The notes under the pieces: generated by a model | Told to the model about the DNA's origin: nothing | The model's database searches: none | What the model saw: the letters and a program-made list of their open reading frames with translations, nothing else | Shown here: positions 43,057-51,967 of the stretch, one piece after another | How the letters are laid out: each line of letters opens with the position of its first letter | Numbering within the stretch: the stretch's first letter is position 1 | Translations under genes and position numbers: made by a program | Assembly: GCA_044358015.1 (NCBI GenBank) | Contig: JBIKOO010000004.1 | Coordinates: forward strand, 29,874-93,873 | Source of the DNA: Casp-actino8 sp044358015 | GTDB taxonomy: Bacteria; Actinomycetota; Acidimicrobiia; Acidimicrobiales; Ilumatobacteraceae | Reading direction: 5' to 3' | DNA: 64,000 bases

Positions 43057-43962
43057 TTGCCCATTTCATTTACCCCTGTTTGTCATTTAGCGTTCACCTT
43101 CATCGGGGGAGATCAAAACATCGATGTCACATTTTTTGGCGTGCGTGGTTCTACGCCTTGCCATGGTGATGACACGAGGCGTTATGGCGGCAACACGTCA
43201 TGCGTGGGTTTGAGCGCGCCACATCAACCCCCCTTGGTTTTTGACCTCGGAACTGGACTGCGTTACTGCGGTGACAAGATTCCGGCGACGGGTCCATTTG
43301 AAGGTCATTGCTTGCTCACCCATATGCATTGGGATCATGTGCAAGGTTTGCCATTCTTCGTGCCGACACTTCGCGATGGTGCCCACTTTCAAATTTTCGG
43401 GCCGGTGCAAGAAGATGGTCGCACGGTGCAAGAAGTTTTTGAAGCAATTATCAAACCTCCGATGTTTCCAGTGAGCGTGACTTCGCTGCCTGGAACATTT
43501 GTATTTCATGATGTGGCTAATAGCGATTTCCATATCGGTCAACTGAGAGTGAAAAGCCGTCTGGTTCCACACGTCGGAAACACTTTGGGTTTCCGCGTGA
43601 ACTATGAGTCGACGAGTGTGGCTTACTTGCCCGATCATCAAATGCCCGAAGATGGCTCAATGGGAATTACTGATGGTGCGCGCGAACTATGTGAAGGCGC
43701 CGACTTATTGATTCACGACGCTCAGTACACGCCAGAAGAATTCACGACAAAGAGCAATTGGGGTCATTGCACCGTTGATTACGCAGTGTGGGTTGCTATC
43801 GAGTGTGGCGTCAAGAAACTGGCACTGTTTCATCACGATCCAACGCGCAGTGATGATGCAGTTGATGCATTACTTGCTGCGGCTAAACGGCGCGGCGAAA
43901 AGCACGGCGTAGAAGTCTTCGCAGCTTCCGAAAATCAAGTCGTCTCGCTGCCTTGTCCTTAG
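43057..43962 (+). CDS. MBL-fold metallo-hydrolase
   Basis: 301 residues as drawn from a TTG. The metal site THMHWDHVQGLP (HxHxDH) and later LVPHVGNTLGFRV, DLLIHDAQYTPEEF and LALFHHDP ligands are present. FFGVRGSTPCHGDDTRRYGGNTSCV at the start belongs to the PhnP / phosphodiesterase-like branch. Homologues begin at the strand VTFFGVRGSTPC. Immediately before it GGGGGAG is spaced ideally from an ATC at 43120, so the true start may be ATC, with the first 21 residues untranslated. Convergent with the TauD gene across a perfect palindrome. Confidence 0.83.
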   Translation: MPISFTPVCHLAFTFIGGDQNIDVTFFGVRGSTPCHGDDTRRYGGNTSCVGLSAPHQPPLVFDLGTGLRYCGDKIPATGPFEGHCLLTHMHWDHVQGLPFFVPTLRDGAHFQIFGPVQEDGRTVQEVFEAIIKPPMFPVSVTSLPGTFVFHDVANSDFHIGQLRVKSRLVPHVGNTLGFRVNYESTSVAYLPDHQMPEDGSMGITDGARELCEGADLLIHDAQYTPEEFTTKSNWGHCTVDYAVWVAIECGVKKLALFHHDPTRSDDAVDALLAAAKRRGEKHGVEVFAASENQVVSLPCP

Positions 43963-43966
43963 TGTT

Positions 43967-44012
43967 TCTGGTGGCGAAAATGGGCGTAAATACGCCCATT
44001 TTCGCCACCAGA
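43967..44012. repeat. Perfect 22-bp inverted repeat, CTGGTGGCGAAAA family, copy 2
   Basis: Arms 43967-43988 and 43991-44012 are perfectly complementary around AA; the outer 14 bases (TCTGGTGGCGAAAA) are identical to the copy at 33922, while the tip differs (TGGGCGTA against TGTGCGG). It lies between the convergent metallo-hydrolase and TauD-type genes. Conserved outer stem with variable tip indicates a repeat family. Confidence 0.82.
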
Positions 44013-44025
44013 TTAACCAAGGGGG

Positions 44026-44931
44026 TTAGCGCACAGTGATCAACGGGTCGGCAACAACACGGCTTTGCTGACCTAACGGTCCGACGGTATTGCCGCCTCG
44101 AATCGTGACGCGACGCATGCGACGTTCAGCAGTGCCGTAATCATCAGATGCATAATGCATCGTTGCTCGGTTATCCCACAACAACACGTCACCGGGTTGC
44201 CAGTGGTGCCGCACGACAAACTCGGGCTGTGTTGCGTGCTCGTACAACAACTTCAACAAGTTGTCGCTTTCAATACGTGAGTATCCAACGATGTGTGTCG
44301 TGAAGCCGGGGTTGACGAACAGCGCCTTCTTGCCAGTGCTTGGATGTACTCGCACAACTGGGTGCACCACTGGCGGAACTTTTGCGGCATCATCAAAAAG
44401 TTTTTGTGCATCGTCGCGCGACATTGCCGAGTCAAACGGTTCGCCCCAATAGGCGAGTGGCGAGATGCGATGCACAGCCTCAAGTCCGTCAACAAGTTGC
44501 TGCAAGCTCGGGCTTAGTCGTTCATAAGCAGTTCGCATATCGGCCCACAGTGTGTCGCCACCCCATTCGGGAACGACGTCCGCGACAAGCACCGAGCCCG
44601 CTGGGGGAGTCGCCACAAATGTGACGTCGGTATGCCAACGAGCGTTCTTGCCACCCTTGGCTCCATCAAGTTCGAGGATTTCGGGATGATCGGGATGGCC
44701 CGGAACCACTGGGTGTGCGGGAGTCGGTTCGCCAATTGAACGTGCGAGGGCTACTTGATCGGCATGGCTTAAATGCTGGTCACGCAGCACCACCACCAAG
44801 TGCTTCTCGAGCAGGTCGAGTAACTGGCCGGGTGCGAAGTCGGTACGAGCATTTCCAGCCGAGAGTTCGGCGCCGAAGGCTCCGGTGAGAGGTCGAATTT
44901 TCCAGGTGTCAAGAGCGGCTGAAGGAGTCAT
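44026..44931 (-). CDS. TauD/TfdA family Fe(II)/2-oxoglutarate dioxygenase
   Basis: 301 residues. The iron ligands are visible as HTDVTF (His-x-Asp) and a distal His in WDNRATMHYAS, and the 2-oxoglutarate Arg in AERRMRRVTIRG. Related enzymes release sulfite from taurine or alkylsulfonates, or hydroxylate other carboxylates. It is divergent from the sulfate assimilation operon with about 155 bases between starts, so a sulfonate-sulfur role and shared control are plausible, though no sulfonate importer is adjacent. Confidence 0.87.
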   Translation of the reverse strand: MTPSAALDTWKIRPLTGAFGAELSAGNARTDFAPGQLLDLLEKHLVVVLRDQHLSHADQVALARSIGEPTPAHPVVPGHPDHPEILELDGAKGGKNARWHTDVTFVATPPAGSVLVADVVPEWGGDTLWADMRTAYERLSPSLQQLVDGLEAVHRISPLAYWGEPFDSAMSRDDAQKLFDDAAKVPPVVHPVVRVHPSTGKKALFVNPGFTTHIVGYSRIESDNLLKLLYEHATQPEFVVRHHWQPGDVLLWDNRATMHYASDDYGTAERRMRRVTIRGGNTVGPLGQQSRVVADPLITVR

Positions 44932-45086
44932 TGGACGGCCTATCTAAAGTCGGTTGAGCCAGGAATTAACATATACCTGACTTGTTTACTCAGATTTAAC
45001 AGTGCTGGTCAGAGGCTTGCAACCCCGAATCTGAAAAATCCCCTAAATATGATTGGAATAGTCAGGAATTAGGTATCGTGGGGCTC

Positions 45087-45791
45087 ATGACAGCCCAACT
45101 GACCTCTCTTGCGGCCGATATTGCCGAGACTGACGCCGCCGGAATTGTCGCCTGGGCGCACCGCGAATTTGGTTCGGGTTTGGTGCTCACCGCCAGTTTT
45201 GAAGATCCCGTGTTGGTCCATCTCGTGGCGACGCATGCTCCCGGTACACCTGTTGTTTTGCTCGATACGCAATATCTCTTTGCCGAGACTTTGTGGCTCG
45301 TCGAAAAGTTGCAGAAGCGTCTGAAGTTTCCCTTAGAGATAGTGCGTCCACTTGAAGACGTGCAACCCGACGATCAATGGCAGTTTGATGTCGAAGGTTG
45401 TTGTGCGCGTCGCAAAGTTGAGCCTCTCAATCGTGCGTTGCAAGGTCGCAGCGGTTGGATTACTGGCATCCGTCGAGTTGATGGGCCCACTCGTGCCACA
45501 ACGCCAGCCGTGCAATACGACGATGTGCGTCAATTGACAAAAATCAATCCGCTCATCGCATGGAGCGATGAAGACGTCGAGGCGTACATCGTCGCCAATG
45601 ATTTACCGCGCAACCCACTCGTTGAGCGTGGCTATCCATCAATTGGATGCTGGCCGTGCACGCGACCAGTTGCACCTGGTGAAGATAAGCGCGCCGGTCG
45701 TTGGGCGGGTCAGAACAAAACAGAATGCGGATTACACGTAACGACGAAAGCAACGACGAATGTAACGACGACGTCGGAAGGACAGTCATGA
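45087..45791 (+). CDS. cysH: Adenylyl-sulfate (APS) reductase, CysH family
   Basis: 234 residues. Two Cys pairs for a [4Fe-4S] cluster (Cys105-Cys106 in GCCARRK, Cys188 and Cys191 in GCWPC) mark the APS-specific form rather than the PAPS form. The catalytic Cys214 is in ECGLH. It reduces APS to sulfite with thioredoxin. First gene of the sulfate assimilation operon; the ATG at 45087 is preferred to the GTG three codons earlier. Absence of cysC fits APS being the direct substrate. Ends with an ATGA overlap to cysD. Confidence 0.92.
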   Translation: MTAQLTSLAADIAETDAAGIVAWAHREFGSGLVLTASFEDPVLVHLVATHAPGTPVVLLDTQYLFAETLWLVEKLQKRLKFPLEIVRPLEDVQPDDQWQFDVEGCCARRKVEPLNRALQGRSGWITGIRRVDGPTRATTPAVQYDDVRQLTKINPLIAWSDEDVEAYIVANDLPRNPLVERGYPSIGCWPCTRPVAPGEDKRAGRWAGQNKTECGLHVTTKATTNVTTTSEGQS

Positions 45792-46726
45792 CAATGATTG
45801 ATAGTGGAACACAAGCAACGGCAGCTGAAATCAAGCAGAGTGTGGCCGAACTCGAAGACGAAGCAATCACAATTATTCGTGAAGTTGCTGCTGAATGCCG
45901 CAACCCTGTGCTGTTGTTCTCGGGCGGAAAAGACTCGGCAGTTCTTTTGCATCTTGCAGCAAAGGCATTTCGTCCCGGAAGTTTGCCCTTCCCAGTCATG
46001 CATGTTGACACTGGGCACAACTTTGAAGAAGTCATCACATATCGCGACATGCTGGTCGAGCACTATGGCGTGAAGCTGGTTGTTGCCAGTGTCCAAGCAT
46101 CGATTGATTCGGGTCGAGCAGTGGAAGAAACAGGGCCACGCGCCAGTCGTAACCGTTTGCAGTCGGTCACCTTGTTGGACGCAATCGCCGAGCACAAATT
46201 TGATGCAGCATTTGGTGGCGGACGTCGTGACGAAGATAAAGCGCGTGCCAAAGAGCGCATCTTGTCGTTCCGCGATCACTTCGGTCAATGGGAACCTCGC
46301 GCACAACGCCCCGAACCCTGGAACATGTTGAATGCCAAGATTCGTCCGGGCGAACACCTTCGTGCGTTCCCGCTTTCAAACTGGACCGAACTCGACATCT
46401 GGCGTTATATCGGCATTGAAAATGTGGCTTTGCCATCAATCTATTTCTCGCACCGTCGCACAGTGGTTGAGCGCAACGGCATGTTGTTGAGCGTTGGCGG
46501 GCCCGTTGTTCTTGAAGCAGGCGAAACACCTTTTGAAGAAACTGTTCGTTACCGCACCGTTGGTGACGCGAGTTGCACCGGTGCAGTTCGTTCAACAGCA
46601 AGCAACGTTGAAGAAGTGCTCGTTGAAGTTGCTGCAGCTCGTATCACCGAACGTGGTGCTACTCGTGCCGATGACAATTTCTCTGATTCAGCGATGGAAG
46701 ATCGCAAGCGCGAAGGATATTTCTGA
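45788..46726 (+). CDS. cysD: Sulfate adenylyltransferase subunit CysD
   Basis: 312 residues. PP-loop SGGKDSAVLLHL, HVDTGHNFEEVI, FGGGRRDEDKARAKERILSFRD and FPLSNWTELDIWRYI are diagnostic of the small ATP sulfurylase subunit, which makes APS from sulfate and ATP together with the GTPase CysN. The C-terminus ends in DRKREGYF, as usual for CysD. The start is the ATG inside the cysH stop (ATGA); the frame is open further up but overlaps cysH. Confidence 0.95.
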   Translation: MTMIDSGTQATAAEIKQSVAELEDEAITIIREVAAECRNPVLLFSGGKDSAVLLHLAAKAFRPGSLPFPVMHVDTGHNFEEVITYRDMLVEHYGVKLVVASVQASIDSGRAVEETGPRASRNRLQSVTLLDAIAEHKFDAAFGGGRRDEDKARAKERILSFRDHFGQWEPRAQRPEPWNMLNAKIRPGEHLRAFPLSNWTELDIWRYIGIENVALPSIYFSHRRTVVERNGMLLSVGGPVVLEAGETPFEETVRYRTVGDASCTGAVRSTASNVEEVLVEVAAARITERGATRADDNFSDSAMEDRKREGYF

Positions 46727-47976
46727 TGGTTCTACGTATCGCTACCGCAGGGTCAGTTGACGACGGCAAATCAACTTTGATTGGTCGTTTGTTGCATGAC
46801 ACCAAGACTGTTTTTGAAGATCAGCTTTCGGCTGTGGAAAAAGCAAGCACTCGTTATGGCGATGGCTCGTTGAACCTCGCGTTGCTCACTGATGGTTTGC
46901 GAGCCGAGCGCGAGCAGGGCATCACTATTGATGTGGCCTACCGCTATTTCGCGACACCCAAGCGCACATTTGTTGTGGCTGACACACCAGGCCACGCGCA
47001 GTACACGCGCAACATGGTCACTGGTGCATCGGCTTCTGATGTTGCGATTGTGTTGGTTGATGCGCGAAATGGTTTGACCGAGCAAACTCGCCGTCACCTC
47101 TTTGTTGCTTCATTGTTGGGTGTGAAGCTCGTGATTTTGGCAGTCAACAAAATGGACCTCGTTGATTTTGATGAAGCTACGTACCACCGCATCGTTGCCG
47201 AAGCAACTGCTCACGCTCAGGCGTTGCCAGCACCAGTAGTTCTGAATCCTTTACCGATTTCGGCCTTGCTTGGTGACAACGTTGTGGATTCATCAACAAA
47301 CATGCCTTGGTTCAAGGGTGTGCCGTTGTTGGATCTGTTGGAAACCATTGAAGTTCCTGGCGACCACAATGTGGGTGCACGACTGGCCGTGCAGTGGGTC
47401 ATTCGCCCGTATTCAACTGAACATCACGACTATCGCGGTTTTGCTGGACGACTCACTGGCGGATCGCTCGCGATTGGCGACCTCTTGCGCGTGTTGCCTG
47501 GTGGTCAGCAGTCGACAGTGATCGGCATTGATCGTGGTGGTGTTTCGCAGGACACCGCGCAGCCTGGTGAAGCAATCAGCGTGCAACTCGCCGATGACAT
47601 TGACATTGGTCGTGGCGATGTGCTCGTCGCAGTTGTCGCCAATGAAGCTCCGATTGTGACCGACCGCATCATCGCAGACATTTCGTGGATGGTTGACAAG
47701 CCGCTCGAAACTGGCAGTCGCTGGATAATCAAGCATCAGACCCGTACTGCGAAAGCTTTCGTGAGCGCGATTGAGTTACGTCACGACGTAGCGACAGCAA
47801 CTCACAGCCCGGCCGACAGTTTGTCGCTCAACGACTTGGGTCGTGTGCATCTCAATGTGTCGGTTCCTTTGGTGATTGACAACTACGACCGCCATCGTCC
47901 TGGTGGCGCCGCCATCTTGATTGATGAAGCAACAGGAATGACCTGTGCAGCACTCATGATTCGAGATTCCGAGTGA
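46726..47976 (+). CDS. cysN: Sulfate adenylyltransferase GTPase subunit CysN
   Basis: 416 residues. GTPase motifs GSVDDGKST, TDGLRAEREQGITIDVAYRYF, DTPGHAQYTRNM and NKMDLV are present, followed by two EF-Tu-like beta-barrel domains. It drives APS formation by GTP hydrolysis in complex with CysD. No APS kinase domain is fused at the C-terminus, consistent with direct APS reduction by the encoded CysH. Start overlaps the cysD stop by one base (TGATG). Confidence 0.95.
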   Translation: MVLRIATAGSVDDGKSTLIGRLLHDTKTVFEDQLSAVEKASTRYGDGSLNLALLTDGLRAEREQGITIDVAYRYFATPKRTFVVADTPGHAQYTRNMVTGASASDVAIVLVDARNGLTEQTRRHLFVASLLGVKLVILAVNKMDLVDFDEATYHRIVAEATAHAQALPAPVVLNPLPISALLGDNVVDSSTNMPWFKGVPLLDLLETIEVPGDHNVGARLAVQWVIRPYSTEHHDYRGFAGRLTGGSLAIGDLLRVLPGGQQSTVIGIDRGGVSQDTAQPGEAISVQLADDIDIGRGDVLVAVVANEAPIVTDRIIADISWMVDKPLETGSRWIIKHQTRTAKAFVSAIELRHDVATATHSPADSLSLNDLGRVHLNVSVPLVIDNYDRHRPGGAAILIDEATGMTCAALMIRDSE

Positions 47977-48584
47977 CCAAGAACCAATTCCCGATCAACC
48001 TCAATCTTGAAGGTCGGTCGTGTTTGGTCGTTGGTGCAGGGCGTATTGGATTACGCAAAACTGAACAACTCCTGGCAACAGGAGCGCGAGTGACTGTCGT
48101 TGCCCCAGAAGTTGTCGGCGATTTTGCGGCGCTTCCAGTCACCATTCATCAGCGTGCCTTTGAATTGACAGATCTTGATGGTCAACGTCTGGTGATTACT
48201 GCGACGGGCAACCGCGAACTTGATCAGTTGATTTACGACACGTGTGAAGAACGAGGTATCTGGATCAACTCGGCCGATGATCCCGAGCGTTGCGCATTCA
48301 CATTGCCAGCAGTAGTTCGTCGTGGCGACTTAATGGTCACGGTTTCGACCGGCGGTAACAGTCCGGCATTGTCGTCGTGGATGCGGCAAAAACTTGAAGC
48401 TTTAGTTGGCCCGGAATTTGAAGAAGTTGTGAATGAGTTGGCGCAAGAGCGTGTGCTGATTCATGCTGATGGTCGCAGCACCGAAGATATTGACTGGAAG
48501 CCCATCATTGAAAAGATTGTGGCGAGCCACAACATTCACATGTCATGCCCGCGCGAATCGTTGCAAGGATCGGTGACAGCATGA
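47973..48584 (+). CDS. Precorrin-2 dehydrogenase / sirohydrochlorin ferrochelatase (CysG N-terminal type)
   Basis: 203 residues. FPINLNLEGRSCLVVGAGRIGLRKTEQLLATGARVTVVAPE is the NAD-binding fold, and TLPAVVRRGDLMVTVSTGGNSPALSSWMRQKLE is the dimerisation part with the active-site region. It oxidises precorrin-2 and inserts iron to finish sirohaem, the cofactor of the reductase at the end of this operon. GTG start in a GTGA overlap with cysN, ATGA overlap with cobA. Confidence 0.92.
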   Translation: MTKNQFPINLNLEGRSCLVVGAGRIGLRKTEQLLATGARVTVVAPEVVGDFAALPVTIHQRAFELTDLDGQRLVITATGNRELDQLIYDTCEERGIWINSADDPERCAFTLPAVVRRGDLMVTVSTGGNSPALSSWMRQKLEALVGPEFEEVVNELAQERVLIHADGRSTEDIDWKPIIEKIVASHNIHMSCPRESLQGSVTA

Positions 48585-49339
48585 CTGTTTTCTTAGTTGG
48601 TGCTGGTCCTGGTGACCCCGAACTGCTCACGGTCCGTGCGGCGCGACTGATTGCTGAAGCCGATGTCATCGTCCACGATCGACTAGCCGATCAAGCGATT
48701 TTGGATTTGGCTCGTGCCGACGTTGAGTTCATTGATGTTGGCAAGAAGCCTGGTCTTCCCACGCCACAAGAAATGATCAATACGCTTTTGGTGCACCTGG
48801 GGTCGCAAGGTCTCAACGTGGTTCGTCTCAAGGGCGGCGACCCGTATGTATTTGGTCGGGGCGGAGAAGAAGCACAAGCCCTCATCAATGCCGACGTTCC
48901 TTTTGATGTTGTACCAGGCATCAGTTCGTCTGTAGGTGTTCCGGCTGCTGCTGGTATTCCGGTCACTCATCGAAATGTTTCGGTCGGATTCACAGTTGTG
49001 ACCGGCCATCGTGAAAAGGGCGGAGCAACGTCAATCAATTGGGAAGCCCTTGCTCAAGTTGGCGGAACGATAGTTGTGTTGATGGGTGTTTCAGAACGAG
49101 CCGAAATTGCTTCTCGTTTGATGTCGGGTGGCCTTGCAACTGACACTCCTGTCGCGGCTATTCGTTACGGCACGCGTCCCGAGCAGACCACAATTCGCAC
49201 CACTCTTGGTGAACTCGCTGATGCGCCACTTGAATCACCAAGCACGATCGTGATTGGTCAGGTTGCAGCATTTGATTTTTCGCCAACCGCCGGAACTTCG
49301 GCATGGGCACGAAAGGCTGGTCATGCGTCGCTCGATTGA
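48581..49339 (+). CDS. cobA: Uroporphyrinogen-III C-methyltransferase
   Basis: 252 residues. VFLVGAGPGDPELLTVRAARLIAEADVIVHDRLA, LKGGDPYVFGRGGEEAQAL and VVPGISSSVGVPAAAGIPVTHR are the hallmarks of SUMT. It makes precorrin-2 with two SAM. Together with the preceding gene it supplies sirohaem to the sulfite/nitrite reductase. Start is the ATG in ATGA overlap; the C-terminus overlaps the following small gene by 17 bases. Confidence 0.94.
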   Translation: MTVFLVGAGPGDPELLTVRAARLIAEADVIVHDRLADQAILDLARADVEFIDVGKKPGLPTPQEMINTLLVHLGSQGLNVVRLKGGDPYVFGRGGEEAQALINADVPFDVVPGISSSVGVPAAAGIPVTHRNVSVGFTVVTGHREKGGATSINWEALAQVGGTIVVLMGVSERAEIASRLMSGGLATDTPVAAIRYGTRPEQTTIRTTLGELADAPLESPSTIVIGQVAAFDFSPTAGTSAWARKAGHASLD

Positions 49340-49580
49340 TGATCAGCCCATCACCGAAAGTGAATTGCCGCCTGGTGCTGAAGACGCGCTGCCAGTGTCG
49401 TGGGCAATCGCAATTTGTGATGACTATGACGATGCAACTCCACGAGTGGTGTTGACAGTTGAAGATTTAGGTCGACCAGGAACTGGGCTAGTTGCCCATC
49501 TCTCGGCCGATAGTGCGCGCCGTTTGCGCGGCGCAATTAATGATGCGTTACGTGAAGTAGGCGAAGACGTCGGTCGCTAA
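49323..49580 (+). CDS. Small acidic protein of the sulfate assimilation operon, unknown
   Basis: 85 residues, beginning MRRSIDDQPITESELPPGAEDALP. No family recognised and no Cys cluster or membrane segment. A predicted beta-rich middle (RVVLTVEDLGRPGTGLVAHLS) is followed by a helix (SADSARRLRGAINDALREVGEDV), giving the look of a small folded accessory protein. It overlaps the end of cobA by 17 bases and is 40 bases before the siroheme reductase, so it belongs to the operon. A role in sirohaem delivery or reductase assembly is only a guess. Confidence 0.6.
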   Translation: MRRSIDDQPITESELPPGAEDALPVSWAIAICDDYDDATPRVVLTVEDLGRPGTGLVAHLSADSARRLRGAINDALREVGEDVGR

Positions 49581-49620
49581 CCAGCGACTGACTAATCGGA
49601 CGATTCTCTAGATAGGAACC

Positions 49621-51411
49621 ATGATGACAATTGCACCAGCCCCTCAGCCCCGTGACCTTGATGCCGAGCAGATGCGCGACATTGAGCGCTTTGAAATCGC
49701 TATTGGCCAATACCTTGCGGGTGAAATTGGCGAAGACGTCTTCCGCGTGATGCGTCTCAACAACGGCGTTTACGGTCAACGCCAAGGCGGAACCAATCAG
49801 ATGGTGCGTATTAAGTTGCCCGCCGGCACCATTACGCCCGAGCAGATGGAGCTTATGGGTGAACTCGCCACTGAGTTCTCGCGTGGTTGGGGACACATCA
49901 CCACACGCCAGAACATCCAGTTCCATTTTGTGCAGTTGGCTCGTATCCCTGAACTATTGCGCCGTCTCGCTGCGGTTGGCCTGACCTCGCGTGAAGCATG
50001 TGGAGACACCGTTCGTAACGTGATGGCGTGTCACCTAGCAGGTGCTTGCCCCTACGAAAAGCTTGATGTCACCCCGTGGGCCGAAGCAGTTCATCGTCAC
50101 TTTGTGCGCAATCCGCTCGGTCAGCGTTTGCCGCGTAAGTTCAAGGTCAACTTCTCTGGTTGCAGCACCGACTGTGGTCAGGCCATGTTCAATGACGTCG
50201 GCGTTGTTGGTGCAACTCGCCAACGTGAAGACGGTTCAACCGAAGTCGGATTCCGTGTATATATCGCGGGTGGACTTGGTGCCACGCCACACCCCGCTCA
50301 GTCACTTGAAGATTTCACGAGCCGTGAAGATCTTTTGCCAACAATTGAATCGGTATTGCGCTTGTTTGAACAAACGGGCAACCGTGACAACAAGTTACGC
50401 GCCCGTCTGAAGTGGGTTGTCGATCAACTGGGCATTGATGAAGTGCGTCGTCGTGTCATCAAGATCCGTCACACACTGCCAGCATCGTCAACATGGCCAG
50501 GCGGAATTCCGCCCGAAGTTATTGCGGCAGGTGACACTCCAGCCGGAAAGGCCGAAGGAATCGTTGCGACTGAAGTTGGCCAAGGCGTGAGTGTCACTTT
50601 GCGTTCGTCTGATCCGTTCACTCGTTGGGAACAAGCCAGTGTGATTCGCGGAGCAGGCAAGGGCACGGTTTCGGCTGTTGCTTACGCTGCACTTGGTGAC
50701 ATCACTGCATCGCAGTTCCAGTCGCTCGCCAATATTCAGCGCGAACTTGGTGCTGATGTTCGTTTGTCGAATCGACAGAACGTTGTGTTCCGTGGTTTGC
50801 AAGAAGAGCAACTGCGCACATTGTTTGATCGCCTTGAGGCAATTGAAATGGCTCGACCAGGTGCTGAGTTGGCACGTGACGTTGTTGCTTGCCCTGGCGC
50901 CGACACCTGCAACATTGCCGTGACACAGTCGCGCGGTTTGGCTAAGGCCATTGGCGAACGACTTGAAGAAGAAGGTCTCGCCGAAGTCGGTGGAGTTCGC
51001 ATCAACATTTCGGGCTGCACCAACAGCTGTGGCCAGCACCATGCATCCGACATCGGATTGTTCGGTGCCGAGCGTCGTGCCCACGGTCGTTCATTGCCGG
51101 GATACCAACTCTTGCTGGGTGGGTATGTCGGTGAAGAACAGATTCACTTTGGTCAAAAGGCATTACGCCTGCCGGCTCGCACTGCACCGGAAGGTGTGGC
51201 ACGCGTGGTTCGTCGTTTTGCCGAAGAGCGCAATGCTGCTGAACCGTTCGCCGAATGGATGAAGCGCGTTGGCGGACCAGAGAAGATCGCCGATGGCTTG
51301 CGCGACCTTGACGTGATTCCGACTCCTGAAGAGGACGAGGCATATTTCACCGACTACGACGAGACCGGACCCTTCGTGGCCGAAGTCGCCGAGTCGGAGT
51401 GCGCCACCTGA
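49621..51411 (+). CDS. Siroheme-dependent sulfite/nitrite reductase with Cys sets in both halves
   Basis: 596 residues, the two-repeat NirA/Sir architecture. The C-terminal half has the canonical [4Fe-4S]-siroheme ligands Cys424-x5-Cys430 and Cys466-x3-Cys470 (ISGCTNSCGQHH). The N-terminal half, normally degenerate, keeps the same pattern: Cys137-x5-Cys143 and Cys181-x3-Cys185 (FSGCSTDCGQ). RQNIQFHFV and RLSNRQNVVFRG are the substrate and cofactor Arg regions. In this operon it most likely reduces sulfite to sulfide with ferredoxin. A second ATG directly follows the first. Confidence 0.9.
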   Translation: MMTIAPAPQPRDLDAEQMRDIERFEIAIGQYLAGEIGEDVFRVMRLNNGVYGQRQGGTNQMVRIKLPAGTITPEQMELMGELATEFSRGWGHITTRQNIQFHFVQLARIPELLRRLAAVGLTSREACGDTVRNVMACHLAGACPYEKLDVTPWAEAVHRHFVRNPLGQRLPRKFKVNFSGCSTDCGQAMFNDVGVVGATRQREDGSTEVGFRVYIAGGLGATPHPAQSLEDFTSREDLLPTIESVLRLFEQTGNRDNKLRARLKWVVDQLGIDEVRRRVIKIRHTLPASSTWPGGIPPEVIAAGDTPAGKAEGIVATEVGQGVSVTLRSSDPFTRWEQASVIRGAGKGTVSAVAYAALGDITASQFQSLANIQRELGADVRLSNRQNVVFRGLQEEQLRTLFDRLEAIEMARPGAELARDVVACPGADTCNIAVTQSRGLAKAIGERLEEEGLAEVGGVRINISGCTNSCGQHHASDIGLFGAERRAHGRSLPGYQLLLGGYVGEEQIHFGQKALRLPARTAPEGVARVVRRFAEERNAAEPFAEWMKRVGGPEKIADGLRDLDVIPTPEEDEAYFTDYDETGPFVAEVAESECAT

Positions 51412-51449
51412 TACCTGCCGATCTTCATGGGGCGATCTAGGGTGCAGTT

Positions 51450-51962
51450 ATGACCGATTCGCAGATCGACCCACGTCACTTTCGAAATGTTCTCGGACAT
51501 TTTCCTACGGGCGTCACTGTTGTGACTGGGCTTGATGCTGCAGGTGCTCCCCATGGCATCACCATTGGTTCATTTGTTTCGGTTTCGCTTGATCCGCCGT
51601 TGGTAGGTTTCTTTCCAGGTATTGCTTCAAAGAGTTGGCAGGCAATCGCCGAATCGGGCTCATTCTGTGTGAACATTTTGGGAGCTGGTCAAGATGAACT
51701 GTGCTGGAAGTTTGCCAAAGAACCAGCCGCTGGCGAAACGAGTAAATTTGCCGGTGTCGATTGGACTCCATCGTCAACCGGGTCACCGATTCTTCCGGGC
51801 ATCATCGGTTCAATTGATTGCAAAGTAGAAGCAGTTCACGAAACTGGTGATCATCTCTTCGTTATCGGTCGAGTCCACGACATGTCACATGCTGATGATG
51901 TTGACAATGCAATGGTTTTCTTCCGTGGCAAAGTTGCCGCGGTCGATATGCCCACCGCCTGA
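51450..51962 (+). CDS. Flavin reductase family protein
   Basis: 170 residues. FRNVLGHFPTGVTVVTGLDAAGAPHGITIGSFVSVSLDPPLVGF is the FMN-binding split barrel, and GHDHLFVIGRVHD-like residues near 125-135 complete it. Members reduce free FMN or FAD with NAD(P)H, or act as partners of two-component monooxygenases. 38 bases after the siroheme reductase; it could serve sulfonate monooxygenation or LLM-type enzymes elsewhere. Function within the sulfur cluster is inferred from position only. Confidence 0.85.
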   Translation: MTDSQIDPRHFRNVLGHFPTGVTVVTGLDAAGAPHGITIGSFVSVSLDPPLVGFFPGIASKSWQAIAESGSFCVNILGAGQDELCWKFAKEPAAGETSKFAGVDWTPSSTGSPILPGIIGSIDCKVEAVHETGDHLFVIGRVHDMSHADDVDNAMVFFRGKVAAVDMPTA

Positions 51963-51967
51963 TCTTG

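Noticed and set aside
33922..44012. The perfect palindromes as CRISPR repeats or insertion-sequence ends
   Set aside because: They occur singly, with no regular spacers and no transposase or target duplication.
45710..46357. Minus-strand 215-codon frame opposite cysD
   Set aside because: Composition Cys/His-rich and unlike a real protein; cysD is unambiguous on the other strand.
50488..51084. Minus-strand 198-codon frame inside the siroheme reductase gene
   Set aside because: Antisense to conserved cluster ligands; no homology.
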